Assembly: GCA_025360585.1 (NCBI GenBank)
Contig: JANYBW010000064.1
Span: 39,284-103,283, forward strand
Origin: Actinomycetes bacterium
GTDB taxonomy: Bacteria > Actinomycetota > Acidimicrobiia > IMCC26256 > PALSA-610
Direction: 5' to 3'
Length of the DNA stretch: 64,000 nucleotides
Shown: positions 1 to 8,671 of the stretch, piece after piece
Position numbering within the stretch: the stretch's first letter is position 1
Layout: the number at the start of each line of letters is the position of its first letter
Program-made: the position numbers and the translations under genes
Notes under the pieces: generated by a model
What the model saw: the letters and a program-made list of their open reading frames with translations, nothing else
What the model was told of the DNA's origin: nothing
Database searches by the model: none

Positions 1-23
1 AATTCGGGTGACGACGCTTCACA

Positions 24-320
24 TCAAACGGTCAAATTGTGATGCAGGATTGGGAGCACCGCGAAGAGCGCGGCGTTGTCGCCCGCCATTTTGATGGAGC
101 CTCGCATAAATCCCGTGCTGAGCGATAGCGTTCCTGAGCGCAGCGCGTCGTCGAGCGCAGGCGTGAGCGTGAACACCACGTCGGCGGCTTGAGGCTCGCG
201 ACTTTCCGCTTCACCAACTGGTGCAATCGGAAGCACAGACGCCGTATCGATGTCGACCGCGACTGTCCGCTGCGACACGATCGTTTTGCCTTTTGCCACC
301 ACGAACTCGACCGTGATCAC
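24..320 (-). CDS. SCP2-like sterol-carrier domain protein
   Basis: Small 98-aa protein that I read as a single SCP2-type lipid-binding fold. The C-terminal half has the pattern 'SLSTGFMRGSIKMAGD', which resembles the core strand of SCP2/sterol-carrier domains (hydrophobic residues around F-M-R-G). There is no signal peptide or membrane segment, so it is probably cytoplasmic. The start is a GTG that overlaps the stop of the upstream mca gene as GTGA, which implies translational coupling. Small SCP2 proteins next to mycothiol or lipid genes are common in Actinobacteria, but the ligand cannot be told from sequence. The family call is from pattern recognition only. Confidence 0.7.
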   Translation of the reverse strand: MITVEFVVAKGKTIVSQRTVAVDIDTASVLPIAPVGEAESREPQAADVVFTLTPALDDALRSGTLSLSTGFMRGSIKMAGDNAALFAVLPILHHNLTV

Positions 321-1222
321 GCGGAAACCGAAGCCTCATTGCGGGCGTCAGCCACTCGAATACCGGCGAAAAGGTCGTGTTCGAGTTCGCCGTCCGCGAC
401 GCCAGTATCGACCGTAGAGGAAGCCAAGATGAAATCTTCCCATGGATACGCGGCACGCGAAACGTCGTCGGGGAGCTTCATCCAAAAACCGTCCGGTGTT
501 ACTTGCGTGGCGTGGGCAAGGAGCGCGGCGCGGCGTTGCGGCATGTACTCGCCGACATCGATTCGGGTCGTGAATCGATCATCGCGATCAGCGAAGTTGC
601 CTTCGAACCAACGTTCAAAAGGACTTTCCATACCGTGTTCGAGATGGGCATCGTGCAGCGCTTTCACGCGAGCAAATGCCCACGAAACGAAGTAGAGCTT
701 CGAGACCTGCCACGGAGCACCCGCGTCGGGAAATTGCAAAGGATCGGCGGCCGCCGCGATTGCCGGCTCGGTGATCTCCCACGTGCGAATGTGATCCGGG
801 TGCGGATACCACTCACGGTCTTCGGCGTAGCTGACAATCACTTGCGGTTTTTCGGCCCGGACAATGCGCACGAACCGTTCGACGGCTTCTTCGAGTGGTG
901 CGTTCCAGAAATTGTCCGGGCGCGCGTTCGCTTCGGTTTCGGGCATCCCAGAATCTCGATAGCCCAGAAGGTGCAGCGCCTCATAGCCGAGAATCCGCAC
1001 GCTTTCGTTGAGCTCCGCCATGCGCACCGCGAATAAATCGTTGCGTATTTCGTCGCGGTCCATCGCGGGGTTCAGGATGTCGCCTTCTTCGCCGCCGGTG
1101 CAACACACGAGCACATTGCGCACACCTTGTGCGTGGTACATCGCGGTCACGCCCGCGCCCTTGGATGCTTCGTCGTCGGGGTGGGCATGGATTTGCAGGA
1201 GGCACAGCGGTTCGTGAGTCAT
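317..1222 (-). CDS. mca: Mycothiol S-conjugate amidase (Mca)
   Basis: 301-aa zinc amidase of the PIG-L/LmbE fold. It cleaves mycothiol S-conjugates so that toxic electrophiles leave as mercapturic acids; it is cytosolic. The N-terminus carries the zinc motif 'HAHPDDEASKGAG' (residues 12-24) and the Mca-type block 'CTGGEEGDILNPAMDRDE'; a second metal-site His lies in 'YPHPDHIRTWE' (about residue 140). The length fits Mca, and the 'GEEGDILNPAMD' block favours Mca over the deacetylase MshB. Its presence implies that the cell makes mycothiol. The SCP2-like gene follows in the same transcript with a GTGA overlap. Confidence 0.9.
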   Translation of the reverse strand: MTHEPLCLLQIHAHPDDEASKGAGVTAMYHAQGVRNVLVCCTGGEEGDILNPAMDRDEIRNDLFAVRMAELNESVRILGYEALHLLGYRDSGMPETEANARPDNFWNAPLEEAVERFVRIVRAEKPQVIVSYAEDREWYPHPDHIRTWEITEPAIAAAADPLQFPDAGAPWQVSKLYFVSWAFARVKALHDAHLEHGMESPFERWFEGNFADRDDRFTTRIDVGEYMPQRRAALLAHATQVTPDGFWMKLPDDVSRAAYPWEDFILASSTVDTGVADGELEHDLFAGIRVADARNEASVSA

Positions 1223-1247
1223 GATCCGGTGAGTTTAGTCCCAGGGT

Positions 1248-2363
1248 TTACGCCGGGGGTTCGGTCACATCCGTGTGGTCGGCCCACGCGGGGCCGGCCC
1301 GCAGAACTCCCAATTTCGATTCGCCAATACCTCGAAGTTTGCGAGGTTTCATGGCGCGAACATCAAAGCGCCCATCACCGCGCAGCACTTCCATCAATGC
1401 CTCGGACACCACGATCGTGTGCGGCCGAGCGATATCGCTGAGCCGGCTCGCGAGATTGACGATCGGGCCGAACAAATCGCCATCTCGAGTAAGGACAGTC
1501 CCGCAGGCGACGCCGATCGCGAACGGCGGGAGCCGGGTTTCGACCGTCGAAAGATCGATGGCAATTTCCGCCGCGACTATCGGCGGAGCGCTAAAGAGCA
1601 CCGCGTCACCAATCAGTTTTACGACCCGACCCCCACGCGCGGCCACCGTGTCGTGGACCAACGCTTCGAAGTGCGACAGGAGCGCAGAGAGGGTCGCGTC
1701 ATCGATCTGTTGGGCGATCGTTGTGTAGCCGACGATATCGACGAAGCCGACGGCCACTTCGAGCAGGTTCGCATTCGCTGTAGGGTCCGCGAGGCGGCGC
1801 CACAATGCCGCCCGCAGCTGCAAGCGATGGACATAATCGATCAACGAGGACAAGCCCTCCCAATCGAGAAGCTCCGAAGCCAACGTCGCGACTTCGTTTT
1901 CACTCGGGACCCGACCATCGGTACTCGGGTGGCCGCCAGCGCGAATTTCGTCGAGCGCGGTTGCGAGTTCATCAGCTTCCAGCGCGGCGATACGGGCCAG
2001 CGCGCCACTCACTACCCGCACTTGTTCGGTGAGCCGTTCGATGTCAGCGCTGCGACCAGCCCGGGCCGGGTCGTTGCGATCCAACAGGCGAGCGAGGAGC
2101 GAGGCATCACTATCTGTGAACATCCCAACGCCATCAGGCACATCGGGAAATCCCAATGAACGCCAGACCTGGCGCGTTGTGGCGGTGTCGACGCCCGCGG
2201 CCGCAGCCAGGCCATCAAGGTCGTAGATAGGCGCGCCAGGCATCAGGGAACGGTCGATCGCGAGCAGTGGCAGCCAGCCGCCCTCACGAGCCTCGGCAAT
2301 GTCGTGTTCGGACGCGCCGGATCCCAGCAGGCGCAGATCAAGATCATCAGTCATCGGTTGCAT
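1248..2363 (-). CDS. Class III adenylate/guanylate cyclase with N-terminal regulatory domain
   Basis: 371-aa soluble cyclase making cAMP (or cGMP) from the nucleoside triphosphate. The catalytic domain fills roughly residues 195-355. It shows 'VGFVDIVGYTTI' with the first metal Asp, 'VVKLIGDAVLF' with the purine-selecting Lys and the second metal Asp, and 'NLASRLSD' with the transition-state Asn and Arg, so it should be active. The N-terminal ~190 residues resemble the regulatory module of mycobacterial Rv1264-type cyclases, which respond to pH, but the trigger here is not visible. An alternative ATG lies three codons downstream (2354). The gene is divergent from the VanW-family gene. Confidence 0.88.
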   Translation of the reverse strand: MQPMTDDLDLRLLGSGASEHDIAEAREGGWLPLLAIDRSLMPGAPIYDLDGLAAAAGVDTATTRQVWRSLGFPDVPDGVGMFTDSDASLLARLLDRNDPARAGRSADIERLTEQVRVVSGALARIAALEADELATALDEIRAGGHPSTDGRVPSENEVATLASELLDWEGLSSLIDYVHRLQLRAALWRRLADPTANANLLEVAVGFVDIVGYTTIAQQIDDATLSALLSHFEALVHDTVAARGGRVVKLIGDAVLFSAPPIVAAEIAIDLSTVETRLPPFAIGVACGTVLTRDGDLFGPIVNLASRLSDIARPHTIVVSEALMEVLRGDGRFDVRAMKPRKLRGIGESKLGVLRAGPAWADHTDVTEPPA

Positions 2364-2432
2364 ATTCGCACATCACCGGGACGGGTACCCGTTCACAGTT
2401 GCGGTCGTATCGCCGATACATTGCTGCACGCC

Positions 2433-4427
2433 GTGCTTGATCCTCCATCACCATCGAAGTCCGCCAATCCATCGAGCCCACCCACACGGAGTGGCGCGCC
2501 CGAATGGCTCTTGAGGAGTGCGCAACGCCGCGTCACGGTCATCGCATTGCTCGTGGTCAACGTATTGTTGTTCGCCGCGGTCGTTGAACGCGTCGTTTAC
2601 GACGGTGAGTCTTTGCCCGCGGTGAGCGTCAACGGCATCGCGCTCGGTGCAAGATCCGAAACCGAATTGCGCGCGGCATTGACCGCGATCGCCGAGCGTT
2701 ACGAGACTCGGACTTTTGCCGCAACCGTCGGCACCGTGGCGTTACAAACCAACGGAGTTGAGCTCGGTGTGCACGTCGAAATCGAAACCGTTATTCGCAC
2801 AGCACGCAGCAGCGGCAGGTCAGGCAATCCTGTTAACGCGATTCTCGGCATTGTCCTGCGCCGCATGCGCGACAACGAAATCGCGATACCCATCACCTAC
2901 AACAACGCCGCGATTACTGCCGTCGCCGAAAGCTGGAAAGCCGCCGCAAATATCAATGTTCGCAACGCCGATGTTCGATTCGATCGCGGGCACCCCACGA
3001 TCGTGCCGCCAGCCGCCGCGAACGGCATCGATGCAGCAACGATCGTCGCTGAGCTCAAACGGGTCGCGATTTCGCCCTCTGATGCTCCGGTGCTGAAACT
3101 GCTGGACCATCGCATCAATCCGACGATCGGCATCGATCAAGCGCGACGAGTTGCGGATCGTGCCGATCAAATTCTGGCGCGACGTTTTACGATCACCACC
3201 GCACCAAAACAGTTCGTGCTCACCGGGTCGCGGCTCGCGACCGCGCTGGTCACCAAAATCCAAGCCGGCACGCTCAACCTCGCGATCAATCCGGCGAAAC
3301 TTAGAGCGCTCATCGACGGCGCGCTCGACAGCAAATCCTCACCTCCAGTCGACGCGACATTTCGAATCGCAAACGACGGCACCGTTGCCGTCGTACCGTC
3401 ACGCGTGGGCAAAGGCCCCGATCTCCAACACATTTCGGACTCCATCCTCGCCGGTACGACCGCAATCGATGCGCCGCTCACAACCTCGAAACCTGTGCAC
3501 GACACAGCGTGGGCAAATTCGCTCGGCATACACGAGCTCGTCTCCACGTTCACAACCCATCACCCGTGTTGTCCGCCACGAGTCACCAACATTCACGCCG
3601 CGGCCACCATCATGAACGGCGCCGTCATTGAAGCCGGCGAAACGTTTTCGTTCAACGACATCGTCGGCGCGCGCACCGCAGAGCGCGGCTTTGTAAAAGC
3701 GCCCGTGTACTACGGGGAATTCACTGAAGACTTTGGCGGCGGTGTGAGCCAACTCGCAACCACGACGTTTAACGCAGCGTTTTGGGGCGGTTTTGCGATC
3801 GTCGCCCATATGCCGCACACGATCTACTTCGATCGGTATCCGCAAGGCCGTGAAGCAACCGTCAACTATCCAGTTTTAGATTTGAAGTGGCGTAACGATT
3901 CCAAACACGGTGTACTCGTACACACCTACTTCAGTAGCTCGACGATCACGGTTGCGCTGTACGGAGATCGAGAAGGCAAGACGGTCCGCGAAACCGTTCC
4001 AGGCTGTTCGGTGGGCCCAATTGTGGACACCGCACATGATCCCAGATGCATGCATCTCCTCGCCACGATACCTACCACCGATGCGCCGTTGAAGTGCCCT
4101 GCGAAAAACCCGACGGATGATCCCGGCAACAAATGCGCGACGCTCAAAGCCAACGAGATGGCCGCCGGCGCGCTCGGCCATACTGGCTACGCGGTCGAGT
4201 TCTTCCGCACGATCACCTATCCGGGGCGGCCCGCCACCGTCGAGCGATTCTCCTGGCGTTACCAAATGTTGCCGAACGTGATTCTGATCGGCGCGGAGGG
4301 GAATCCGGGACCGACCACGACGACACTTCCCGGAGCAACGACAACAACCCCAACGGGGCCGCCGGGTGCCCAGACGACCACTACGGCCTCTACAGCCACT
4401 ACGGGAAAACCAACAACCACGACTTGA
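2433..4427 (+). CDS. VanW family protein, membrane-anchored
   Basis: Large envelope protein. A single N-terminal membrane segment (about residues 25-45, 'VIALLVVNVLLFAAVVE') is followed by peptidoglycan-binding-like repeats and a VanW domain (about residues 370-500) containing 'HAAATIMNGAVIEAGETFSF' and 'FGGGVSQLATTTFNAAFWGG'. The C-terminus is a Pro/Thr-rich stalk ('TTTTLPGATTTTP'). VanW proteins occur in vancomycin-resistance clusters and in many Actinobacteria, and their reaction is unknown. The frame stays open to 2304, inside the divergent cyclase gene; I chose GTG 2433 because it clears that overlap, and TTG 2421 is possible. No strong ribosome-binding site decides it. Confidence 0.82.
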   Translation: MLDPPSPSKSANPSSPPTRSGAPEWLLRSAQRRVTVIALLVVNVLLFAAVVERVVYDGESLPAVSVNGIALGARSETELRAALTAIAERYETRTFAATVGTVALQTNGVELGVHVEIETVIRTARSSGRSGNPVNAILGIVLRRMRDNEIAIPITYNNAAITAVAESWKAAANINVRNADVRFDRGHPTIVPPAAANGIDAATIVAELKRVAISPSDAPVLKLLDHRINPTIGIDQARRVADRADQILARRFTITTAPKQFVLTGSRLATALVTKIQAGTLNLAINPAKLRALIDGALDSKSSPPVDATFRIANDGTVAVVPSRVGKGPDLQHISDSILAGTTAIDAPLTTSKPVHDTAWANSLGIHELVSTFTTHHPCCPPRVTNIHAAATIMNGAVIEAGETFSFNDIVGARTAERGFVKAPVYYGEFTEDFGGGVSQLATTTFNAAFWGGFAIVAHMPHTIYFDRYPQGREATVNYPVLDLKWRNDSKHGVLVHTYFSSSTITVALYGDREGKTVRETVPGCSVGPIVDTAHDPRCMHLLATIPTTDAPLKCPAKNPTDDPGNKCATLKANEMAAGALGHTGYAVEFFRTITYPGRPATVERFSWRYQMLPNVILIGAEGNPGPTTTTLPGATTTTPTGPPGAQTTTTASTATTGKPTTTT

Positions 4428-4489
4428 TCTTGATCGGGCTTTACCAAAACTGAACTCAGGCTCGGGGACACCCGCGCCGATAGCCCGGT

Positions 4490-5146
4490 ATGACCGATTT
4501 ACGCCGTCGCTCCTCGACGCGCTCGCTGGTGGCCGCCCTCGTGGTGTTTTCGGTGGTTGGGCCGTTGCATACCTTCGACGCAAGTGCGGCAACTCCATGC
4601 CTTCGGGCGCAACACATTGGAGCAGCTCCCGCCTGGTTCCGAACCCATTGCCGGCCAGCCCAACGCCATACTCCAGCATCCGCGCCGTTACATAAGGCGG
4701 GTCGGGCCGAACTCGACCTCCTGAGGCGGGTCAACGCAGAACGCCAAGCCCGAGGCATTGCACCCCTGACGCTGGATGCCCGGCTAAGCACGTTCGCGCA
4801 GGGTTGGAGCGCGACCATGCCCGTTTCGGGATTTCGGCACAGCGACATTCGGCGCTTGTTCGAAGGTCGATTCAATCTGGTCGGCGAAAACATCGCGTGG
4901 GCCAGTGGTGGAAGTACCACCGCGGGCGTGATTCATGTGATGTGGATGCAATCGACGGGCCACCGCGAAAACATGTTGAATCCGGCCTACGACACGATCG
5001 GCATCGGCGTGTACTGCGCCGCAAACGGAACGATGTGGGCGACCCAAAACTTTGGCCGCCACAACAGTCTCGGCGCTGCTCCAAGCAGCGGAATTCCGCC
5101 GCAAAACCCCATAGCCCGCCAAGACCAAGGCACCGCCACCTGCTAG
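4490..5146 (+). CDS. Secreted CAP (SCP/PR-1-like) domain protein
   Basis: 218-aa exported protein. Residues 10-33 look like a signal peptide ending in an Ala-rich cleavage site ('DASAATP'). The CAP domain covers about residues 70-195 and has the family marks 'LLRRVNAERQARG', 'GENIAWASGG', 'HRENMLNPAYDTIGIGV' and 'WATQNFG'. CAP proteins act outside the membrane; some bind lipids or the cell wall, and the bacterial role is mostly unknown. It lies 62 bp downstream of the VanW-family gene and may share its transcript. Its TAG stop overlaps the stop of the convergent P-type ATPase gene in a CTAG. Confidence 0.88.
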   Translation: MTDLRRRSSTRSLVAALVVFSVVGPLHTFDASAATPCLRAQHIGAAPAWFRTHCRPAQRHTPASAPLHKAGRAELDLLRRVNAERQARGIAPLTLDARLSTFAQGWSATMPVSGFRHSDIRRLFEGRFNLVGENIAWASGGSTTAGVIHVMWMQSTGHRENMLNPAYDTIGIGVYCAANGTMWATQNFGRHNSLGAAPSSGIPPQNPIARQDQGTATC

Positions 5147-7650
5147 CCCCCCTGAGTCCTGTGTCCCACCGGTGTTCCACCGGTGGAACACCGGTGGGAC
5201 ACAGCATGGTTGGTGAGTTCTAGTGCTGCTACTGCCGCGGCCGTGCACGCGACGGCTACGAGCCAGGCCGTCCAGCCTTCGTGGAGTTGCATCGCGTAGA
5301 AACGGCGCATCGATCCAATACCGATCACGCAGCCGAACAGCGCGGTCATCGTCGCGAGCAGCAACGCTCGGTTGCGATCGAGGGGCCGCGACAACATGAA
5401 CAACACCCAGATCCCGCACCCCAGCAACACCACGATGGAAAGTGATGCGGCCTCGATCGGCCCCACATCGTGGAAGCGCCGCACGATTCCATAACACGCC
5501 ATCGTTGCGCAACCGGCCACGAGCCCCGTGGGCACCGTGAAGGCCAGCACCCGGCGCACGAACCCCGGAACGTACCGACGGCTGCTCGGCCCGAGGGCCA
5601 AAAAAAACGACGGCACACCGATGGTCAATGTCGACACGACGGTCATATGCCGCGGCAAAAATGGATACTTCCAACGAGCGACGCCGACGACCAACGCAAT
5701 CAGCGTCGCGTAGACAGTCTTGGTCACGTACAAATTCGAAACTCGTTCAACGTTTGCGATCACTCGCCGGCCTTCGGCCACCACTCCAGGCATCCGCGCG
5801 AATTGACCATCGAGCAGGACCAGTTGAGCAACCGCTCGCGTCGCCGCTGCGCCCGAGCCCATCGCGACACCGATATCAGCATCTTTAAGCGCGAGCGCAT
5901 CGTTCACACCATCGCCGGTCATCGCAACAACGTGACCACGACTTTGCAGCGCCTGCACCATGGCGCGTTTCTGGTGGGGAGTCACGCGCCCAAAGACCGC
6001 GTACTCCTCAACAATGTTGGCAATTTCTTCAATATTTTCAGGCAGATCACGAGCATCAAAGACGCGATCGGCCTCTGGGATCCCGGCCCGTTGCGCGACT
6101 GCACCCACGGTGATCGGATTATCCCCCGAAATCACTCGCAGCATCACGCCTTGTTCACAGAAGTACGCAAAGGTTTCGGCCGCATCGGCACGAATCTGTT
6201 CCTCGAACATCACCAACGCGACGGCGACGAGATCGCCCGGAACCATTTCGCCGGCCGGTTGCTTGTTGGCCGGTTGCTTGTTGGCCGGTTGCTTGTTGGC
6301 GGGTTGCTTGTTGGCGGGTTGCTTGGTCGGGTCCCGGTTTCTCGTTCCCGAGTCGGCAAGTCGCGAAGGTGACCATGCGAGCAACACCACCCGTTGTCCC
6401 GTCGCCGCGAGTGTCGCTACCCGTTCGCGAATGTCGCTGCCATCGTCGCTGAAGCGCGCGCCGAGGATCTCCGGGGCACCGAAATACCAACTCCCGCGAT
6501 CCGAGAATTCGGCCGCGCTCCACTTGCGCGCCGAAGAAAATGGAATCGCGCCAATTCGATTCCAACCAGGATCGGCAAGGGCATCGGCCAAGGCCTGAGC
6601 AGTTGCGTTGGCGTTCGCGTCCACCGCGATCGCACCCAACGCGGCCAGCGTTTCGATTTCATCAAATGGCGCAGAGCCGCACACTTCAACCGAATGGTAC
6701 GCGATCGAGCCTTGGGTAATCGTTCCCGTCTTGTCGACGCACACAACATCGACGCGTGCCAGCCCTTCGACTGCCGGCAACTCTTGCACCAACACGTTGC
6801 GATTCGCGAGCTCACGAGCGGCCAGCAAGAACGCGAAACTGGTGAGCAACACCAGACCTTCAGGAACCATCGCGACGATTCCTGCAACCACACCCGGCAA
6901 ATTTTCGTGCGTGGTACCAGGAAGCCGTAGCTGGCTCCACAACAACAATCCCGACAACGGCACGAGCGCCCACGTGACCCAACCCAAGATCTGATTCGTG
7001 CCGCGTTGGAGCTCCGAGACGGTTACCGAGAACCGTCGGGCTTCGGCGGCAAGTTTCCGAGCGTACGCGGCATCACCAACCCTTGTCGCTTGAAACTGTC
7101 CGTGGCCCGCCACGACAATGGAACCCGAAAGCACTTCATCGCCGGCCAGTTTCAGGACTGGGTCACTCTCACCGGTGAGCAACGACTCATCGATCTCGAC
7201 GCCATCGCTGTGCACGACAATGCCGTCCGCGCACACTTGATCACCGGTGCGAAGCTCCAAGAGATCGTCGAGCACAACGGCTTCGACCATGATTTCAACC
7301 ACGGCACCGTTGCGCACCGCGTGAGCCCGCGGCGCACTCAGCACGGCCAGGGCATCAAGCTTGCGTTTGGCAAGATATTCCTGAACAATCCCTATGAGCG
7401 CGTTCGCAACGAGCACAACGCCGAACAGCCCGTCGGCCGCGGCACCCGTGATCGCAATCACCACGAACATTGTGCCGAGAATCGCGTTGAACCGAGTCAT
7501 GACATTCGCACGTACAATGTGCCAGAGGGTGCGGCTCGTATTGTCGTCGGTGGCGTTGGTATCGCCCACCGCGATCCGTTGCGCGATTTCGGCCGCATCC
7601 AGGCCTTGCGGCGGCGTCGAAAAGGGCATTTCGCCAACGACAGCAGTCAT
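5143..7650 (-). CDS. ctpE: CtpE-like cation-transporting P-type ATPase
   Basis: 835-aa ion pump of the inner membrane. It has the actuator motif 'LLTGESDPVLK', the membrane motif 'MVPEGLVLL', the phosphorylation site 'CVDKTGTITQG' (Asp at about residue 308) and the hinge 'GDGVNDALALKDADIG'. The block from PEGL to DKTGT matches mycobacterial CtpE, for which a calcium-uptake role is reported; the ion here is inferred. Two oddities: a Gln-Pro-Ala-Asn-Lys pentapeptide repeated about four times in the nucleotide-binding domain (about residues 445-465), and a C-terminus ('HRCSTGGTPVGH') encoded by a 46-bp perfect palindrome. The last 20 or so residues look like read-through of that element. Confidence 0.9.
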   Translation of the reverse strand: MTAVVGEMPFSTPPQGLDAAEIAQRIAVGDTNATDDNTSRTLWHIVRANVMTRFNAILGTMFVVIAITGAAADGLFGVVLVANALIGIVQEYLAKRKLDALAVLSAPRAHAVRNGAVVEIMVEAVVLDDLLELRTGDQVCADGIVVHSDGVEIDESLLTGESDPVLKLAGDEVLSGSIVVAGHGQFQATRVGDAAYARKLAAEARRFSVTVSELQRGTNQILGWVTWALVPLSGLLLWSQLRLPGTTHENLPGVVAGIVAMVPEGLVLLTSFAFLLAARELANRNVLVQELPAVEGLARVDVVCVDKTGTITQGSIAYHSVEVCGSAPFDEIETLAALGAIAVDANANATAQALADALADPGWNRIGAIPFSSARKWSAAEFSDRGSWYFGAPEILGARFSDDGSDIRERVATLAATGQRVVLLAWSPSRLADSGTRNRDPTKQPANKQPANKQPANKQPANKQPAGEMVPGDLVAVALVMFEEQIRADAAETFAYFCEQGVMLRVISGDNPITVGAVAQRAGIPEADRVFDARDLPENIEEIANIVEEYAVFGRVTPHQKRAMVQALQSRGHVVAMTGDGVNDALALKDADIGVAMGSGAAATRAVAQLVLLDGQFARMPGVVAEGRRVIANVERVSNLYVTKTVYATLIALVVGVARWKYPFLPRHMTVVSTLTIGVPSFFLALGPSSRRYVPGFVRRVLAFTVPTGLVAGCATMACYGIVRRFHDVGPIEAASLSIVVLLGCGIWVLFMLSRPLDRNRALLLATMTALFGCVIGIGSMRRFYAMQLHEGWTAWLVAVACTAAAVAALELTNHAVSHRCSTGGTPVGHRTQGG
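5159..5204. repeat. 46-bp perfect palindrome at a convergent gene end
   Basis: Positions 5159-5204 equal their own reverse complement along the whole length. Inside, the core ACCGGTG recurs about every 12 bases, so the element is also an internal repeat. It lies just past the stop of the CAP gene and within the last codons of the opposing ATPase gene. It could act as a two-way transcription terminator or be a mobile REP-like palindrome. There is no T-run on either side, so it is not a classical rho-independent terminator. Confidence 0.85.
6257..6316 (-). repeat. 15-bp tandem repeat inside the P-type ATPase gene
   Basis: Four consecutive 15-bp units (6257, 6272, 6287, 6302) with a single-base difference between the first and last pairs, followed by a diverging fifth unit. 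Each unit adds five residues, Q-P-A-N-K, to a surface segment of the nucleotide-binding domain. The period is a multiple of three, so copy-number change would keep the frame. Confidence 0.9.
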
Positions 7651-7707
7651 TCAAGCGAACCTACCGCGTAGCCGTACCCGCTCTGCGCGACCTAACGTAT
7701 TGGCACC

Positions 7708-8622
7708 ATGACGTTTCCGGAACCACCACCTTCCATAACAACCACATGCTTTCATCACACCGACCGCCCCGCAGGACGGCGCTGCACGCGCTGCGGCAAA
7801 TACGCCTGCCCCGAGTGCCTCACTCAGGCATCCGTCGGTAGTCACTGCTGGGAATGCATCAAGGCGGATCAACCGCCATTGAAGCAACAAGTGAAGGCCA
7901 AACTCGCGCAACCGTTGCTCGTCACGCGCACCATCATCGGCCTCAACGTCGCGGTGTTCGTATTGCAACTCGCCAAAGGCTCAAACGTCGGATCCCTGTT
8001 CTCCGACGGAGGACGGCTCACCCACTTCGACGAGGTCTTCGGACTCTCGCGCCTCGGAATTGCGAGCGGGCATTGGTGGCAGCCACTCACGTCGGGCTTC
8101 ATCCACTTTGGCCTGTTCCACATCGGATTCAACATGCTCATCCTGTACAGACTCGGAGAGCAGCTCGAAGGCGGTATCGGGCGGCTCCGGTTCTCAGCGC
8201 TCTACTTCACGTCACTGTTCGCGGGATCGTTCGGTGTCATCTTGCTTGATCCCAAGAATGCCGTCGGTGGTGGCGCCTCGGGCGCGATATTCGGAGTCGG
8301 TGCGGCGGCGACGGTCGCGCTGCGTCAACGCGGCGTTAACTTTTGGCAGACGGGGTGGGGGCCCATGCTCGGTATCAACATGTTGTTCACCGTCATGTCG
8401 TCGAACATCAGCCTTGGCGCGCATCTCGGGGGGCTCATCGCCGGAGCGATCGTGGGCCTCGTGATGCTGAATCCGCGCGTATCGCCGAGTCGGCGACCAT
8501 TCGCCTACCTACTGGCTGCAGTGATCTCTATAACCAGCATCTCCGGGATCTTTATCCAAGTCCACCGAGACCTTGGAACGTGCACCGAGATCGTCTCTGG
8601 GCGGTTCAACTGCCAAAAGTGA
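7708..8622 (+). CDS. Rhomboid-family intramembrane serine protease with N-terminal zinc finger
   Basis: 304-aa membrane protease. The N-terminal ~50 residues form a B-box-like zinc site (C-x2-H pairs, then 'CTRCGKYACPECL' and 'CWECIKAD'). Membrane segments begin near residue 75. The rhomboid marks are 'FIHFGLFHIGFNML' in the second helix, the catalytic Ser in 'GASGAIFG' and the catalytic His in 'GAHLGGLIAG'. It cleaves other membrane proteins within the bilayer; its substrate is unknown. The arrangement matches mycobacterial Rv0110-type rhomboids. ATG 7708 starts 57 bp from the divergent ATPase start. Confidence 0.9.
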   Translation: MTFPEPPPSITTTCFHHTDRPAGRRCTRCGKYACPECLTQASVGSHCWECIKADQPPLKQQVKAKLAQPLLVTRTIIGLNVAVFVLQLAKGSNVGSLFSDGGRLTHFDEVFGLSRLGIASGHWWQPLTSGFIHFGLFHIGFNMLILYRLGEQLEGGIGRLRFSALYFTSLFAGSFGVILLDPKNAVGGGASGAIFGVGAAATVALRQRGVNFWQTGWGPMLGINMLFTVMSSNISLGAHLGGLIAGAIVGLVMLNPRVSPSRRPFAYLLAAVISITSISGIFIQVHRDLGTCTEIVSGRFNCQK

Positions 8623-8648
8623 CGACCATCGTCGGCAGAAAACGCGCC

Positions 8649-8671
8649 CGGCTAACCCCACGGCTAACCCA
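8649..8671. repeat. 12-bp tandem duplication carrying the stop codon
   Basis: Two tandem copies of CGGCTAACCCCA (the second missing one C) lie between the convergent rhomboid and PhoU-like genes. On the minus strand each copy holds a TAG in the same frame, at 8664-8666 (the used stop) and 8652-8654, so the PhoU-like gene has a second in-frame stop 12 bases downstream. Confidence 0.75.

Noticed and set aside
1275..2159. 294-codon + strand frame
   Set aside because: Antisense to the adenylate cyclase, whose catalytic motifs are all intact.
5159..5204. Calling the 46-bp palindrome a classical rho-independent terminator
   Set aside because: There is no T-run on either side, so termination is possible but not shown.
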